Of a stretch of 64,000 nt of DNA, positions 33,656 to 48,126 are shown in pieces. The DNA is from Misgurnus anguillicaudatus. Taxonomy: Eukaryota; Chordata; Actinopteri; Cypriniformes; Cobitidae. The stretch lies in contig NC_073356.2 in the NCBI RefSeq assembly GCF_027580225.2, positions 1,860,001-1,924,000 on the forward strand, read 5' to 3'. Position 1 is the first letter of the stretch, and each line of letters opens with the position of its first letter. The position numbers and the translations under genes were made by a program. The notes beneath the pieces were generated by a model, which made no database searches, had not been told where the DNA came from, and worked only from the letters and a program-made list of their open reading frames with translations.

Positions 33656-36600
33656 TCTGGGCCAGCAAAACCTGGTCCTGTGTATTGCTGCCTATGCTAA
33701 GACTGTTGGCTGGCTGGTACAGTCAGAGTCAAACCCATAAATACATGAAAACTATCAGATCTAAAGAAGATTTGTTTGCTTCTATCAAAACCCAAAGACA
33801 CTGTTGGCATCTGGTGTATTTTTTGCTAATTGTATGTCCAGGACTCTATCTTAAATTGAAAATTACATGGATACATTTTGCTTGAAAGCACTAAATGTTA
33901 TGTCCAGTACTCTATGTTAAATTTGATCTCAAATGTCCAACAGAAACATTAAGCCCACATCAACTATGAAGACTGCTTTAGGAGACTTAGGAACAGTAAT
34001 AAAATGAACAACCTACTGGCTTTGGGAAGGGAAAAACGAATTGCAGGCTGTAAGATGCCTATAAACTCTATCAGAGCTAAAGAAGTGACTACTGGTCAAC
34101 AGAGATTTCCACTTAAACCTTGTGGAATTTGATCCTGGGTCTCCCACATGGGAGAATCAGTGCTCCAACCACTAGACTACAGAGGATGAGTTGAAGCTGG
34201 GCCAGCAAAACCTGGTCCTGTGTATTGCTGCCTATGCTAAGACTGTTGGCTGGCTGGTACAGTCAGAGTCAAACCCATAAATACATGAAAACTATCAGAT
34301 CTAAAGAAGATTTGTTTGCTTCTATCAAAACCCAAAGACACTGTTGGCATCTGATGTATTTTTTGCTAATTGTATGTCTTGGTCTCTTTCTTAAATTGAA
34401 ACTTACATGGATATATTTTGCTTGAAAGCACTAAATGTTATGTCCAGTACTCTATGTTAAATTTGATCTCAAATGTCCAGCAGAAACCTTAAGCCCACAT
34501 CAACTATGAAGACTGCTTTAGGAGACTTAGGAACAGTAATAAAATGAATCAGAGCTAAAGAAATAACTCCTGGTCAACGGAGAATTCAACTCAAACCTTG
34601 TGGGATTTGAAACTGGGTCTCCCATATGGGAGAATCAGTGCTCTAATCACTAGACTACAGAGGATGAGTTGAAGCTGGGCCAGCAAAACCTGGTCCTGTG
34701 TATTGTTGCCTATGCCAAGACTGTTGGCTGGCTGGTACAGTCAGAGTCAAACCCACAAATACATGAAAACTATCAGATCTAAAGAAGATTTGTTTGCTTC
34801 TATCAAAACCCAAAGACACTGTTTGCATTTGCTGTATTTTTTGCTAATTGTATGTCTAGGACCCTTTCTTCAAGTGTAACTCACATGAACATTTGGCTTG
34901 AAAGTACTAAATGTTATGTCCAGTACTCTATGTTAAATTTGATCTCAAATGTCCAGCAGAAACCTTAAGCCCACATCAACTATGAAGACTGCTTTAGGAG
35001 ACTTAGGAACAGTAATAAAATGAACAACCTACTGGCTTTGGGAAGGGAAAAACGAATTGCAGGCTGTAAGATGCCTATAAACTCTATCAGAGCTAAAGAA
35101 TTGACTACTGGTCAATGGAGAATACCCCTTAAACCTTGGGGGATTTGAACCTGGGTCTCCCATATGGGAGAATCAGTGCTCTAACCACTAGACTACAGAG
35201 GATGAGTTGAAGCTGGGCCAGCAAAATCTGGTCCTGTGTATTGCTGACTATGATCAGACTGTTGGCTGGCTGGTACAGTCAGAGTCAAACCCACAAATAC
35301 ATGAAAACTATCAGAAGATTTGTTTGCTTCATTCAAAACCCAAAGACACTGTTGGCATCTGGTGTATTTTTTGCTAATTGTATGTCCAGGACTCTATCTT
35401 AAATTGAAAATTACATGGATACATTTTGCTTGAAAGCACTAAATGTTATGTCCAGTACTCTATGTTAAATTTGATCTCAAATGTCCAACAGAAACATTAA
35501 GCCCACATCAACTATGAAGACTGCTTTAGGAGACTTAGGAACAGTAATAAAATGAACAACCTACTGGCTTTGGGAAGGGAAAAACGAATTGCAGGCTGTA
35601 AGATGCCTATAAACTCTATCAGAGCTAAAGAAGTGACTACTGGTCAACATAGATTTCCACTTAAACCTTGTGGAATTTGATCCTGGGTCTCCCATATGGG
35701 AGAATCAGTGCTCCAACCACTAGACTACAGAGGATGAGTTGAAGCTGGGCCAGCAAAACCTGGTCCTGTGTATTGCTGCCTATGCTAAGACTGTTGGCTG
35801 GCTGGTACAGTCAGAGTCAAACCCATAAATACATGAAAACTATCAGATCTAAAGAAGATTTGTTTGCTTCTATCAAAACCCAAAGACACTGTTGGCATCT
35901 GATGTATTTTTTGCTAATTGTATGTCTTGGTCTCTTTCTTAAATTGAAACTTACATGGATATATTTTGCTTGAAAGCACTAAATGTTATGTCCAGTACTC
36001 TATGTTAAATTTGATCTCAAATGTCCAGCAGAAACCTTAAGCCCACATCAACTATGAAGACTGCTTTAGGAGACTTAGGAACAGTAATAAAATGAACAAC
36101 CTACTGGCTTTGGGAAGGGAAAAACGAATTGCAGGCTGTAAGATGCCTATAAACTCTATCAGAGCTAAAGAAGTGACTACTGGTCAACAGAGATTTCCAC
36201 TTAAACCTTGTGGAATTTGATCCTGGGTCTCCCATATGGGAGAATCAGTGCTCCAACCACTAGACTACAGAGGATGAGTTGAAGCTGGGCCAGCAAAACC
36301 TGGTCCTGTGTATTGCTGCCTATGCTAAGACTGTTGGCTGGCTGGTACAGTCAGAGTCAAACCCATAAATACATGAAAACTATCAGATCTAAAGAAGATT
36401 TGTTTGCTTCTATCAAAACCCAAAGACACTGTTGGCATCTGATGTATTTTTTGCTAATTGTATGTCTTGGTCTCTTTCTTAAATTGAAACTTACATGGAT
36501 ATATTTTGCTTGAAAGCACTAAATGTTATGTCCAGTACTCTATGTTAAATTTGATCTCAAATGTCCAGCAGAAACCTTAAGCCCACATCAACTATGAAGA

Positions 36601-37299
36601 CTGCTTTAGGAGACTTAGGAACAGTAATAAAATGAATCAGAGCTAAAGAAATAACTACTGGTCAACGGAGAATTCAACTCAAACCTTGTGGGATTTGAAA
36701 CTGGGTCTCCCATATGGGAGAATCAGTGCTCTAATCACTAGACTACAGAGGATGAGTTGAAGCTGGGCCAGCAAAACCTGGTCCTGTGTATTGTTGCCTA
36801 TGCCAAGACTGTTGGCTGGCTGGTACAGTCAGAGTCAAACCCACAAATACATGAAAACTATCAGATCTAAAGAAGATTTGTTTGCTTCTATCAAAACCCA
36901 AAGACACTGTTTGCATTTGCTGTATTTTTTGCTAATTGTATGTCTAGGACCCTTTCTTCAAGTGTAACTCACATGAACATTTGGCTTGAAAGTACTAAAT
37001 GTTATGTCCAGTACTCTATGTTAAATTTGATCTCAAATGTCCAGCAGAAACCTTAAGCCCACATCAACTATGAAGACTGCTTTAGGAGACTTAGGAACAG
37101 TAATAAAATGAACAACCTACTGGCTTTGGGAAGGGAAAAACGAATTGCAGGCTGTAAGATGCCTATAAACTCTATCAGAGCTAAAGAATTGACTACTGGT
37201 CAATGGAGAATACCCCTTAAACCTTGGGGGATTTGAACCTGGGTCTCCCATATGGGAGAATCAGTGCTCTAACCACTAGACTACAGAGGATGAGTTAAA

Positions 37300-40200
37300 G
37301 CTGGGCCAGCAAAATCTGGTCCTGTGTATTGCTGACTATGATCAGACTGTTGGCTGGCTGGTACAGTCAGAGTCAAACCCACAAATACATGAAAACTATC
37401 AGAACTATCAGATCTAAAGAAGATTTGTTTGCTTCTATCAAAACCCAAAGACACTGTTGGCATCTGATGTATTTTTTGCTAATTGTATGTCTTGGTCTCT
37501 TTCTTAAATTGAAACTTACATGGATATATTTTGCTTGAAAGCACTAAATGTTATGTCCAGTACTCTATGTTAAATTTGATCTCAAATGTCCAGCAGAAAC
37601 CTTAAGCCCACATCAACTATGAAGACTGCTTTAGGAGACTTAGGAACAGTAATAAATTTAACAACCTACTGGCTTTGGGAAGGGAAAAACCAATTGCAGG
37701 CTGTAAGATGCCCATAAACTCTATCAGAGCTAAAGAAATAACTACTGGTCAACGGAGAATTCAACTCAAACCTTGTGGGATTTGAAACTGGGTCTCCCAT
37801 ATGGGAGAATCAGTGCTCTAATCACTAGACTACAGAGGATGAGTTGAAGCTGGGCCAGCAAAACCTGGTCCTGTGTATTGTTGCCTATGCCAAGACTGTT
37901 GGCTGGCTGGTACAGTCAGAGTCAAACCCACAAATACATGAAAACTATCAGATCTAAAGAAGATTTGTTTGCTTCTATCAAAACCCAAAGACACTGTTTG
38001 CATTTGCTGTATTTTTTGCTAATTGTATGTCTAGGACCCTTTCTTCAAGTGTAACTCACATGAACATTTGGCTTGAAAGTACTAAATGTTATGTCCAGTA
38101 CTCTATGTTAAATTTGATCTCAAATGTCCAGCAGAAACCTTAAGCCCACATCAACTATGAAGACTGATTTAGGAGACTTAGGAACAGTAATAAAATGAAC
38201 AACCTACTGGCTTTGGGAAGGGAAAAACGAATTGCAGGCTGTAAGATGCCTATAAACTCTATCAGAGCTAAAGAAGTGACTACTAGTCAATGGAGTACAC
38301 CCCTTAAACCTTGTGGGATTCGAACCTGGGTCTCCCATATGGGAGAATCAGTGCTCTAACCACTAGACTACAGCGGATGAGTTGAAGCTGGGCCAGCAAA
38401 ACCTGGTCCTGTGTATTGCTGCCTATGCTAAGACTGTTGGCTGGCTGGTACAGTCAGAGTCAAACCCATAAATACATGAAAACTATCAGATCTAAAGAAG
38501 ATGTGTTTGCTTCTATCAAAACCCAAAGACACTGTTGGCATCTGATGTTAAGCCCACATCAACTATGAAGACTGCTTTAGGAGACTTAGGAACAGTAATA
38601 AAATGAATCAGAGCTAAAGAAATAACTACTGGTCAACGGAGAATTCAACTCAAACCTTGTGGGATTTGAAACTGGGTCTCCCATATGGGAGAATCAGTGC
38701 TCTAATCACTAGACTACAGAGGATGAGTTGAAGCTGGGCCAGCAAAACCTGGTCCTGTGTATTGTTGCCTATGCCAAGACTGTTGGCTGGCTGGTACAGT
38801 CAGAGTCAAACCCACAAATACATGAAAACTATCAGATCTAAAGAAGATTTGTTTGCTTCTATCAAAACCCAAAGACACTGTTTGCATTTGCTGTATTTTT
38901 TGCTAATTGTATGTCTAGGACCCTTTCTTCAAGTGTAACTCACATGAACATTTGGCTTGAAAGTACTAAATGTTATGTCCAGTACTCTATGTTAAATTTG
39001 ATCTCAAATGTCCAGCAGAAACCTTAAGCCCACATCAACTATGAAGACTGCTTTAGGAGACTTAGGAACAGTAATAAAATGAACAACCTACTGGCTTTGG
39101 GAAGGGAAAAACGAATTGCAGGCTGTAAGATGCCTATAAACTCTATCAGAGCTAAAGAATTGACTACTGGTCAATGGAGAATACCCCTTAAACCTTGGGG
39201 GATTTGAACCTGGGTCTCCCATATGGGAGAATCAGTGCTCTAACCACTAGACTACAGAGGATGAGTTGAAGCTGGGCCAGCAAAATCTGGTCCTGTGTAT
39301 TGCTGACTATGATCAGACTGTTGGCTGGCTGGTACAGTCAGAGTCAAACCCACAAATACATGAAAACTATCAGAAGATTTGTTTGCTTCATTCAAAACCC
39401 AAAGACACTGTTGGCATCTGGTGTATTTTTTGCTAATTGTATGTCCAGGACTCTATCTTAAATTGAAAATTACATGGATACATTTTGCTTGAAAGCACTA
39501 AATGTTATGTCCAGTACTCTATGTTAAATTTGATCTCAAATGTCCAACAGAAACATTAAGCCCACATCAACTATGAAGACTGCTTTAGGAGACTTAGGAA
39601 CAGTAATAAAATGAACAACCTACTGGCTTTGGGAAGGGAAAAACGAATTGCAGGCTGTAAGATGACTATAAACCCTATCAGAGCTAAAGAAGTGACTACT
39701 GGTCAACAGAGATTTCCACTTAAACCTTGTGGAATTTGATCCTGGGTCTCCCATATGGGAGAATCAGTGCTCCAACCACTAGACTACAGAGGATGAGTTG
39801 AAGCTGGGCCAGCAAAACCTGGTCCTGTGTATTGCTGCCTATGCTAAGACTGTTGGCTGGCTGGTACAGTCTAAAGAAGATTTAAAGAAGATTTGTTTGC
39901 TTCTATCAAAACCCAAAGACACTGTTGGCATCTGATGTATTTTTTGCTAATTGTATGTCTTGGTCTCTTTCTTAAATTGAAACTTACATGGATATATTTT
40001 GCTTGAAAGCACTAAATGTTATGTCCAGTACTCTATGTTAAATTTGATCTCAAATGTCCAGCAGAAACCTTAAGCCCACATCAACTATGAAGACTGCTTT
40101 AGGAGACTTAGGAACAGTAATAAAATGAATCAGAGCTAAAGAAATAACTACTGGTCAACGGAGAATTCAACTCAAACCTTGTGGGATTTGAAACTGGGTC

Positions 40201-43200
40201 TCCCATATGGGAGAATCAGTGCTCTAATCACTAGACTACAGAGGATGAGTTGAATCTGGGCCAGCAAAACCTGGTCCTGTGTATTGCTGCCTATGCTAAG
40301 ACTGTTGGCTGGCTGGTACAGTCAGAGTCAAACCCATAAATACATGAAAACTATCAGATCTAAAGAAGATTTGTTTGCTTCTATCAAAACCCAAAGACAC
40401 TGTTGGCATCTGGTGTATTTTTTGCTAATTGTATGTCCAGGACTCTATCTTAAATTGAAAATTACATGGATACATTTTGCTTGAAAGCACTAAATGTTAT
40501 GTCCAGTACTCTATGTTAAATTTGATCTCAAATGTCCAACAGAAACATTAAGCCCACATCAACTATGAAGACTGCTTTAGGAGACTTAGGAACAGTAATA
40601 AAATGAACAACCTACTGGCTTTGGGAAGGGAAAAACGAATTGCAGGCTGTAAGATGCCTATAAACTCTATCAGAGCTAAAGAAGTGACTACTGGTCAACA
40701 GAGATTTCCACTTAAACCTTGTGGAATTTGATCCTGGGTCTCCCACATGGGAGAATCAGTGCTCCAACCACTAGACTACAGAGGATGAGTTGAAGCTGGG
40801 CCAGCAAAACCTGGTCCTGTGTATTGCTGCCTATGCTAAGACTGTTGGCTGGCTGGTACAGTCAGAGTCAAACCCATAAATACATGAAAACTATCAGATC
40901 TAAAGAAGATTTGTTTGCTTCTATCAAAACCCAAAGACACTGTTGGCATCTGATGTATTTTTTGCTAATTGTATGTCTTGGTCTCTTTCTTAAATTGAAA
41001 CTTACATGGATATATTTTGCTTGAAAGCACTAAATGTTATGTCCAGTACTCTATGTTAAATTTGATCTCAAATGTCCAGCAGAAACCTTAAGCCCACATC
41101 AACTATGAAGACTGCTTTAGGAGACTTAGGAACAGTAATAAAATGAATCAGAGCTAAAGAAATAACTCCTGGTCAACGGAGAATTCAACTCAAACCTTGT
41201 GGGATTTGAAACTGGGTCTCCCATATGGGAGAATCAGTGCTCTAATCACTAGACTACAGAGGATGAGTTGAAGCTGGGCCAGCAAAACCTGGTCCTGTGT
41301 ATTGTTGCCTATGCCAAGACTGTTGGCTGGCTGGTACAGTCAGAGTCAAACCCACAAATACATGAAAACTATCAGATCTAAAGAAGATTTGTTTGCTTCT
41401 ATCAAAACCCAAAGACACTGTTTGCATTTGCTGTATTTTTTGCTAATTGTATGTCTAGGACCCTTTCTTCAAGTGTAACTCACATGAACATTTGGCTTGA
41501 AAGTACTAAATGTTATGTCCAGTACTCTATGTTAAATTTGATCTCAAATGTCCAGCAGAAACCTTAAGCCCACATCAACTATGAAGACTGCTTTAGGAGA
41601 CTTAGGAACAGTAATAAAATGAACAACCTACTGGCTTTGGGAAGGGAAAAACGAATTGCAGGCTGTAAGATGCCTATAAACTCTATCAGAGCTAAAGAAT
41701 TGACTACTGGTCAATGGAGAATACCCCTTAAACCTTGGGGGATTTGAACCTGGGTCTCCCATATGGGAGAATCAGTGCTCTAACCACTAGACTACAGAGG
41801 ATGAGTTGAAGCTGGGCCAGCAAAATCTGGTCCTGTGTATTGCTGACTATGATCAGACTGTTGGCTGGCTGGTACAGTCAGAGTCAAACCCACAAATACA
41901 TGAAAACTATCAGAAGATTTGTTTGCTTCATTCAAAACCCAAAGACACTGTTGGCATCTGGTGTATTTTTTGCTAATTGTATGTCCAGGACTCTATCTTA
42001 AATTGAAAATTACATGGATACATTTTGCTTGAAAGCACTAAATGTTATGTCCAGTACTCTATGTTAAATTTGATCTCAAATGTCCAACAGAAACATTAAG
42101 CCCACATCAACTATGAAGACTGCTTTAGGAGACTTAGGAACAGTAATAAAATGAACAACCTACTGGCTTTGGGAAGGGAAAAACGAATTGCAGGCTGTAA
42201 GATGCCTATAAACTCTATCAGAGCTAAAGAAGTGACTACTGGTCAACATAGATTTCCACTTAAACCTTGTGGAATTTGATCCTGGGTCTCCCATATGGGA
42301 GAATCAGTGCTCCAACCACTAGACTACAGAGGATGAGTTGAAGCTGGGCCAGCAAAACCTGGTCCTGTGTATTGCTGCCTATGCTAAGACTGTTGGCTGG
42401 CTGGTACAGTCAGAGTCAAACCCATAAATACATGAAAACTATCAGATCTAAAGAAGATTTGTTTGCTTCTATCAAAACCCAAAGACACTGTTGGCATCTG
42501 ATGTATTTTTTGCTAATTGTATGTCTTGGTCTCTTTCTTAAATTGAAACTTACATGGATATATTTTGCTTGAAAGCACTAAATGTTATGTCCAGTACTCT
42601 ATGTTAAATTTGATCTCAAATGTCCAGCAGAAACCTTAAGCCCACATCAACTATGAAGACTGCTTTAGGAGACTTAGGAACAGTAATAAAATGAACAACC
42701 TACTGGCTTTGGGAAGGGAAAAACGAATTGCAGGCTGTAAGATGCCTATAAACTCTATCAGAGCTAAAGAAGTGACTACTGGTCAACAGAGATTTCCACT
42801 TAAACCTTGTGGAATTTGATCCTGGGTCTCCCATATGGGAGAATCAGTGCTCCAACCACTAGACTACAGAGGATGAGTTGAAGCTGGGCCAGCAAAACCT
42901 GGTCCTGTGTATTGCTGCCTATGCTAAGACTGTTGGCTGGCTGGTACAGTCAGAGTCAAACCCATAAATACATGAAAACTATCAGATCTAAAGAAGATTT
43001 GTTTGCTTCTATCAAAACCCAAAGACACTGTTGGCATCTGATGTATTTTTTGCTAATTGTATGTCTTGGTCTCTTTCTTAAATTGAAACTTACATGGATA
43101 TATTTTGCTTGAAAGCACTAAATGTTATGTCCAGTACTCTATGTTAAATTTGATCTCAAATGTCCAGCAGAAACCTTAAGCCCACATCAACTATGAAGAC

Positions 43201-43898
43201 TGCTTTAGGAGACTTAGGAACAGTAATAAAATGAATCAGAGCTAAAGAAATAACTACTGGTCAACGGAGAATTCAACTCAAACCTTGTGGGATTTGAAAC
43301 TGGGTCTCCCATATGGGAGAATCAGTGCTCTAATCACTAGACTACAGAGGATGAGTTGAAGCTGGGCCAGCAAAACCTGGTCCTGTGTATTGTTGCCTAT
43401 GCCAAGACTGTTGGCTGGCTGGTACAGTCAGAGTCAAACCCACAAATACATGAAAACTATCAGATCTAAAGAAGATTTGTTTGCTTCTATCAAAACCCAA
43501 AGACACTGTTTGCATTTGCTGTATTTTTTGCTAATTGTATGTCTAGGACCCTTTCTTCAAGTGTAACTCACATGAACATTTGGCTTGAAAGTACTAAATG
43601 TTATGTCCAGTACTCTATGTTAAATTTGATCTCAAATGTCCAGCAGAAACCTTAAGCCCACATCAACTATGAAGACTGCTTTAGGAGACTTAGGAACAGT
43701 AATAAAATGAACAACCTACTGGCTTTGGGAAGGGAAAAACGAATTGCAGGCTGTAAGATGCCTATAAACTCTATCAGAGCTAAAGAATTGACTACTGGTC
43801 AATGGAGAATACCCCTTAAACCTTGGGGGATTTGAACCTGGGTCTCCCATATGGGAGAATCAGTGCTCTAACCACTAGACTACAGAGGATGAGTTGAA
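37300..43898 (-). repeat. 6,599-bp super-repeat, copy 2 (13 units)
   Basis: Tags at 37300, 37849, 38387, 38733, 39271, 39803, 40255, 40795, 41273, 41811, 42343, 42883 and 43361, each 6,599 bases after its partner in copy 1. Private changes include AAGATGACTATAAACCC near 39659. The near-identity and exact length argue for recent segmental amplification of a 13-monomer block, rather than monomer-by-monomer expansion. Confidence 0.95.
38305..38377 (-). pseudogene. tRNA-derived element, delta subtype
   Basis: Copy-2 partner of 31706-31778 at 6,599 bp distance, with the same flank and intact A and B boxes. A 346-bp short unit follows. Confidence 0.8.
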
Positions 43899-44903
43899 GC
43901 TGGGCCAGCAAAATCTGGTCCTGTGTATTGCTGACTATGATCAGACTGTTGGCTGGCTGGTACAGTCAGAGTCAAACCCACAAATACATGAAAACTATCA
44001 GAACTATCAGATCTAAAGAAGATGTGTTTGCTTCTATCAAAACCCAAAGACACTGTTGGCATCTGATGTATTTTTTGCTAATTGTATGTCTTGGTCTCTT
44101 TCTTAAATTGAAACTTACATGGATATATTTTGCTTGAAAGCACTAAATGTTATGTCCAGTACTCTATGTTAAATTTGATCTCAAATGTCCAGCAGAAACC
44201 TTAAGCCCACATCAACTATGAAGACTGCTTTAGGAGACTTAGGAACAGTAATAAATTTAACAACCTACTGGCTTTGGGAAGGGAAAAACCAATTGCAGGC
44301 TGTAAGATGCCCATAAACTCTATCAGAGCTAAAGAAATAACTACTGGTCAACGGAGAATTCAACTCAAACCTTGTGGGATTTGAAACTGGGTCTCCCATA
44401 TGGGAGAATCAGTGCTCTAATCACTAGACTACAGAGGATGAGTTGAAGCTGGGCCAGCAAAACCTGGTCCTGTGTATTGTTGCCTATGCCAAGACTGTTG
44501 GCTGGCTGGTACAGTCAGAGTCAAACCCACAAATACATGAAAACTATCAGATCTAAAGAAGATTTGTTTGCTTCTATCAAAACCCAAAGACACTGTTTGC
44601 ATTTGCTGTATTTTTTGCTAATTGTATGTCTAGGACCCTTTCTTCAAGTGTAACTCACATGAACATTTGGCTTGAAAGTACTAAATGTTATGTCCAGTAC
44701 TCTATGTTAAATTTGATCTCAAATGTCCAGCAGAAACCTTAAGCCCACATCAACTATGAAGACTGATTTAGGAGACTTAGGAACAGTAATAAAATGAACA
44801 ACCTACTGGCTTTGGGAAGGGAAAAACGAATTGCAGGCTGTAAGATGCCTATAAACTCTATCAGAGCTAAAGAAGTGACTACTAGTCAATGGAGTATACC
44901 CCT

Positions 44904-44976
44904 TAAACCTTGTGGGATTCGAACCTGGGTCTCCCATATGGGAGAATCAGTGCTCTAACCACTAGACTACAGCGGA
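44904..44976 (-). pseudogene. tRNA-derived element, delta subtype
   Basis: 73-nt copy with B box GGTTCGAATCC, 6,599 bases after the one at 38305. Unlike its partners it is not followed by a short unit but by a 530-bp unit ending in a gamma-like element. Confidence 0.8.
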
Positions 44977-47900
44977 TGAGTTGAAGCTGGGCCAGCAAAA
45001 CCTGGTCCTGTGTATTGCTGACTATGATCAGACTGTTGGCTGGCTGGTACAGTCAGAGTCAAACCCACAAATACATGAAAACTATCAGAAGATTTGTTTG
45101 CTTCTATCAAAACCCAAAGACACTGTTTGCATTTGCTGTATTTTTTGCTAATTGTATGTCTAGGACCCTTTCTTCAAGTGTAACTCACATGAACATTTGG
45201 CTTGAAAGTACTAAATGTTATGTCCAGTACTCTATGTTAAATTTGATCTCAAATGTCCAGCAGAAACCTTAAGCCCACATCAACTATGAAGACTGATTTA
45301 GGAGACTTAGGAACAGTAATAAAATGAACAACCTACTGGCTTTGGGAAGGGAAAAACGAATTGCAGGCTGTAAGATGCCTATAAACTCTATCAGAGCTAA
45401 AGAAGTGACTACTGGTCAATGGATAATACCCCTTAAACCTTGGGGGATTTGAACCTGGGTCTCCCATATGGGAGAATCAGTGCTCTAACCACTAGACTAC
45501 AGAGGATGAGTTGAAGCTGGGCCAGCAAAATCTGGTCCTGTGTATTGCTGACTATGATCAGACTGTTGGCTGGCTGGTACAGTCAGAGTCAAACCCACAA
45601 ATACATGAAAACTATCAGAAGATTTGTTTGCTTCATTCAAAACCCAAAGACACTGTTGGCATCTGGTGTATTTTTTGCTAATTGTATGTCCAGGACTCTA
45701 TCTTAAATTGAAAATTACATGGATACATTTTGCTTGAAAGCACTAAATGTTATGTCCAGTACTCTATGTTAAATTTGATCTCAAATGTCCAACAGAAACA
45801 TTAAGCCCACATCAACTATGAAGACTGCTTTAGGAGACTTAGGAACAGTAATAAAATGAACAACCTACTGGCTTTGGGAAGGGAAAAACGAATTGCAGGC
45901 TGTAAGATGCCTATAAACTCTATCAGAGCTAAAGAAGTGACTACTGGTCAACAGAGATTTCCACTTAAACCTTGTGGAATTTGATCCTGGGTCTCCCATA
46001 TGGGAGAATCAGTGCTCCAACCACTAGACTACAGAGGATGAGTTGAAGCTGGGCCAGCAAAACCTGGTCCTGTGTATTGCTGCCTATGCTAAGACTGTTG
46101 GCTGGCTGGTACAGTCAGAGTCAAACCCATAAATACATGAAAACTATCAGATCTAAAGAAGATTTGTTTGCTTCTATCAAAACCCAAAGACACTGTTGGC
46201 ATCTGATGTATTTTTTGCTAATTGTATGTCTTGGTCTCTTTCTTAAATTGAAACTTACATGGATATATTTTGCTTGAAAGCACTAAATGTTATGTCCAGT
46301 ACTCTATGTTAAATTTGATCTCAAATGTCCAGCAGAAACCTTAAGCCCACATCAACTATGAAGACTGCTTTAGGAGACTTAGGAACAGTAATAAAATGAA
46401 CAACCTACTGGCTTTGGGAAGGGAAAAACGAATTGCAGGCTGTAAGATGCCTATAAACTCTATCAGAGCTAAAGAAGTGACTACTGGTCAACAGAGATTT
46501 CCACTTAAACCTTGTGGAATTTGATCCTGGGTCTCCCATATGGGAGAATCAGTGCTCCAACCACTAGACTACAGAGGATGAGTTGAAGCTGGGCCAGCAA
46601 AACCTGGTCCTGTGTATTGCTGCCTATGCTAAGACTGTTGGCTGGCTGGTACAGTCAGAGTCAAACCCATAAATACATGAAAACTATCAGATCTAAAGAA
46701 GATTTGTTTGCTTCTATCAAAACCCAAAGACACTGTTGGCATCTGATGTATTTTTTGCTAATTGTATGTCTTGGTCTCTTTCTTAAATTGAAACTTACAT
46801 GGATATATTTTGCTTGAAAGCACTAAATGTTATGTCCAGTACTCTATGTTAAATTTGATCTCAAATGTCCAGCAGAAACCTTAAGCCCACATCAACTATG
46901 AAGACTGCTTTAGGAGACTTAGGAACAGTAATAAAATGAATCAGAGCTAAAGAAATAACTACTGGTCAACGGAGAATTCAACTCAAACCTTGTGGGATTT
47001 GAAACTGGGTCTCCCATATGGGAGAATCAGTGCTCTAATCACTAGACTACAGAGGATGAGTTGAAGCTGGGCCAGCAAAACCTGGTCCTGTGTATTGTTG
47101 CCTATGCCAAGACTGTTGGCTGGCTGGTACAGTCAGAGTCAAACCCACAAATACATGAAAACTATCAGATCTAAAGAAGATTTGTTTGCTTCTATCAAAA
47201 CCCAAAGACACTGTTTGCATTTGCTGTATTTTTTGCTAATTGTATGTCTAGGACCCTTTCTTCAAGTGTAACTCACATGAACATTTGGCTTGAAAGTACT
47301 AAATGTTATGTCCAGTACTCTATGTTAAATTTGATCTCAAATGTCCAGCAGAAACCTTAAGCCCACATCAACTATGAAGACTGCTTTAGGAGACTTAGGA
47401 ACAGTAATAAAATGAACAACCTACTGGCTTTGGGAAGGGAAAAACGAATTGCAGGCTGTAAGATGCCTATAAACTCTATCAGAGCTAAAGAATTGACTAC
47501 TGGTCAATGGAGAATACCCCTTAAACCTTGGGGGATTTGAACCTGGGTCTCCCATATGGGAGAATCAGTGCTCTAACCACTAGACTACAGAGGATGAGTT
47601 GAAGCTGGGCCAGCAAAATCTGGTCCTGTGTATTGCTGACTATGATCAGACTGTTGGCTGGCTGGTACAGTCAGAGTCAAACCCACAAATACATGAAAAC
47701 TATCAGAAGATTTGTTTGCTTCATTCAAAACCCAAAGACACTGTTGGCATCTGATGTATTTTTTGTTAATTGTATGTCTTGGTCTCTTTCTTAAATTGAA
47801 ACTTACATGGATATATTTTGCCTGAAAGCACTAAATGTTATGTCCAGTACTCTATGTTAAATTTGATCTCAAATGTCCAGCAGAAACATTAAGCCCACAT

Positions 47901-48053
47901 CAACTATGAAGACTGCTTTAGGAGACTTAGGAACAGTAATAAAATGAACAACCTACTGGCTTTGGGAAGGGAAAAACGAATTGTAGGCTATAAGATGCCC
48001 ACAAACTCTATCAGAGCTAAAGAAGTGACTACTGGTCAACAGAGATTTCCACT

Positions 48054-48126
48054 TAAACCTTGTGGAATTTGAACCTGGGTCTCCCATATGGGAGAATCAG
48101 TGCTCTAACCACTAGACTACAGCGGA
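48054..48126 (-). pseudogene. tRNA-derived element, theta subtype
   Basis: Third theta copy, with TCCGCTG 5' end and B box GGTTCAAATTC. Its downstream segment reads GGGAAAAACGAATTGTAGG, so here the T5 tract is intact, in contrast to the theta copies at 13482 and 19270. Confidence 0.75.

Larger units (their letters stand above)
30701..37299 (-). repeat. 6,599-bp super-repeat, copy 1 (13 units)
   Basis: Tags at 30701, 31250, 31788, 32134, 32672, 33204, 33656, 34196, 34674, 35212, 35744, 36284 and 36762. Order: gamma, beta, delta, beta, gamma, alpha, beta, alpha, beta, gamma, alpha, alpha, beta. Every tag recurs exactly 6,599 bases later. Copies 1 and 2 share private variants such as CCCACATGGG (34146/40745) and CAACATAGA (35646/42245). 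They differ at single sites, for example GACTATTGG near 33096 in copy 1 only. Confidence 0.95.
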
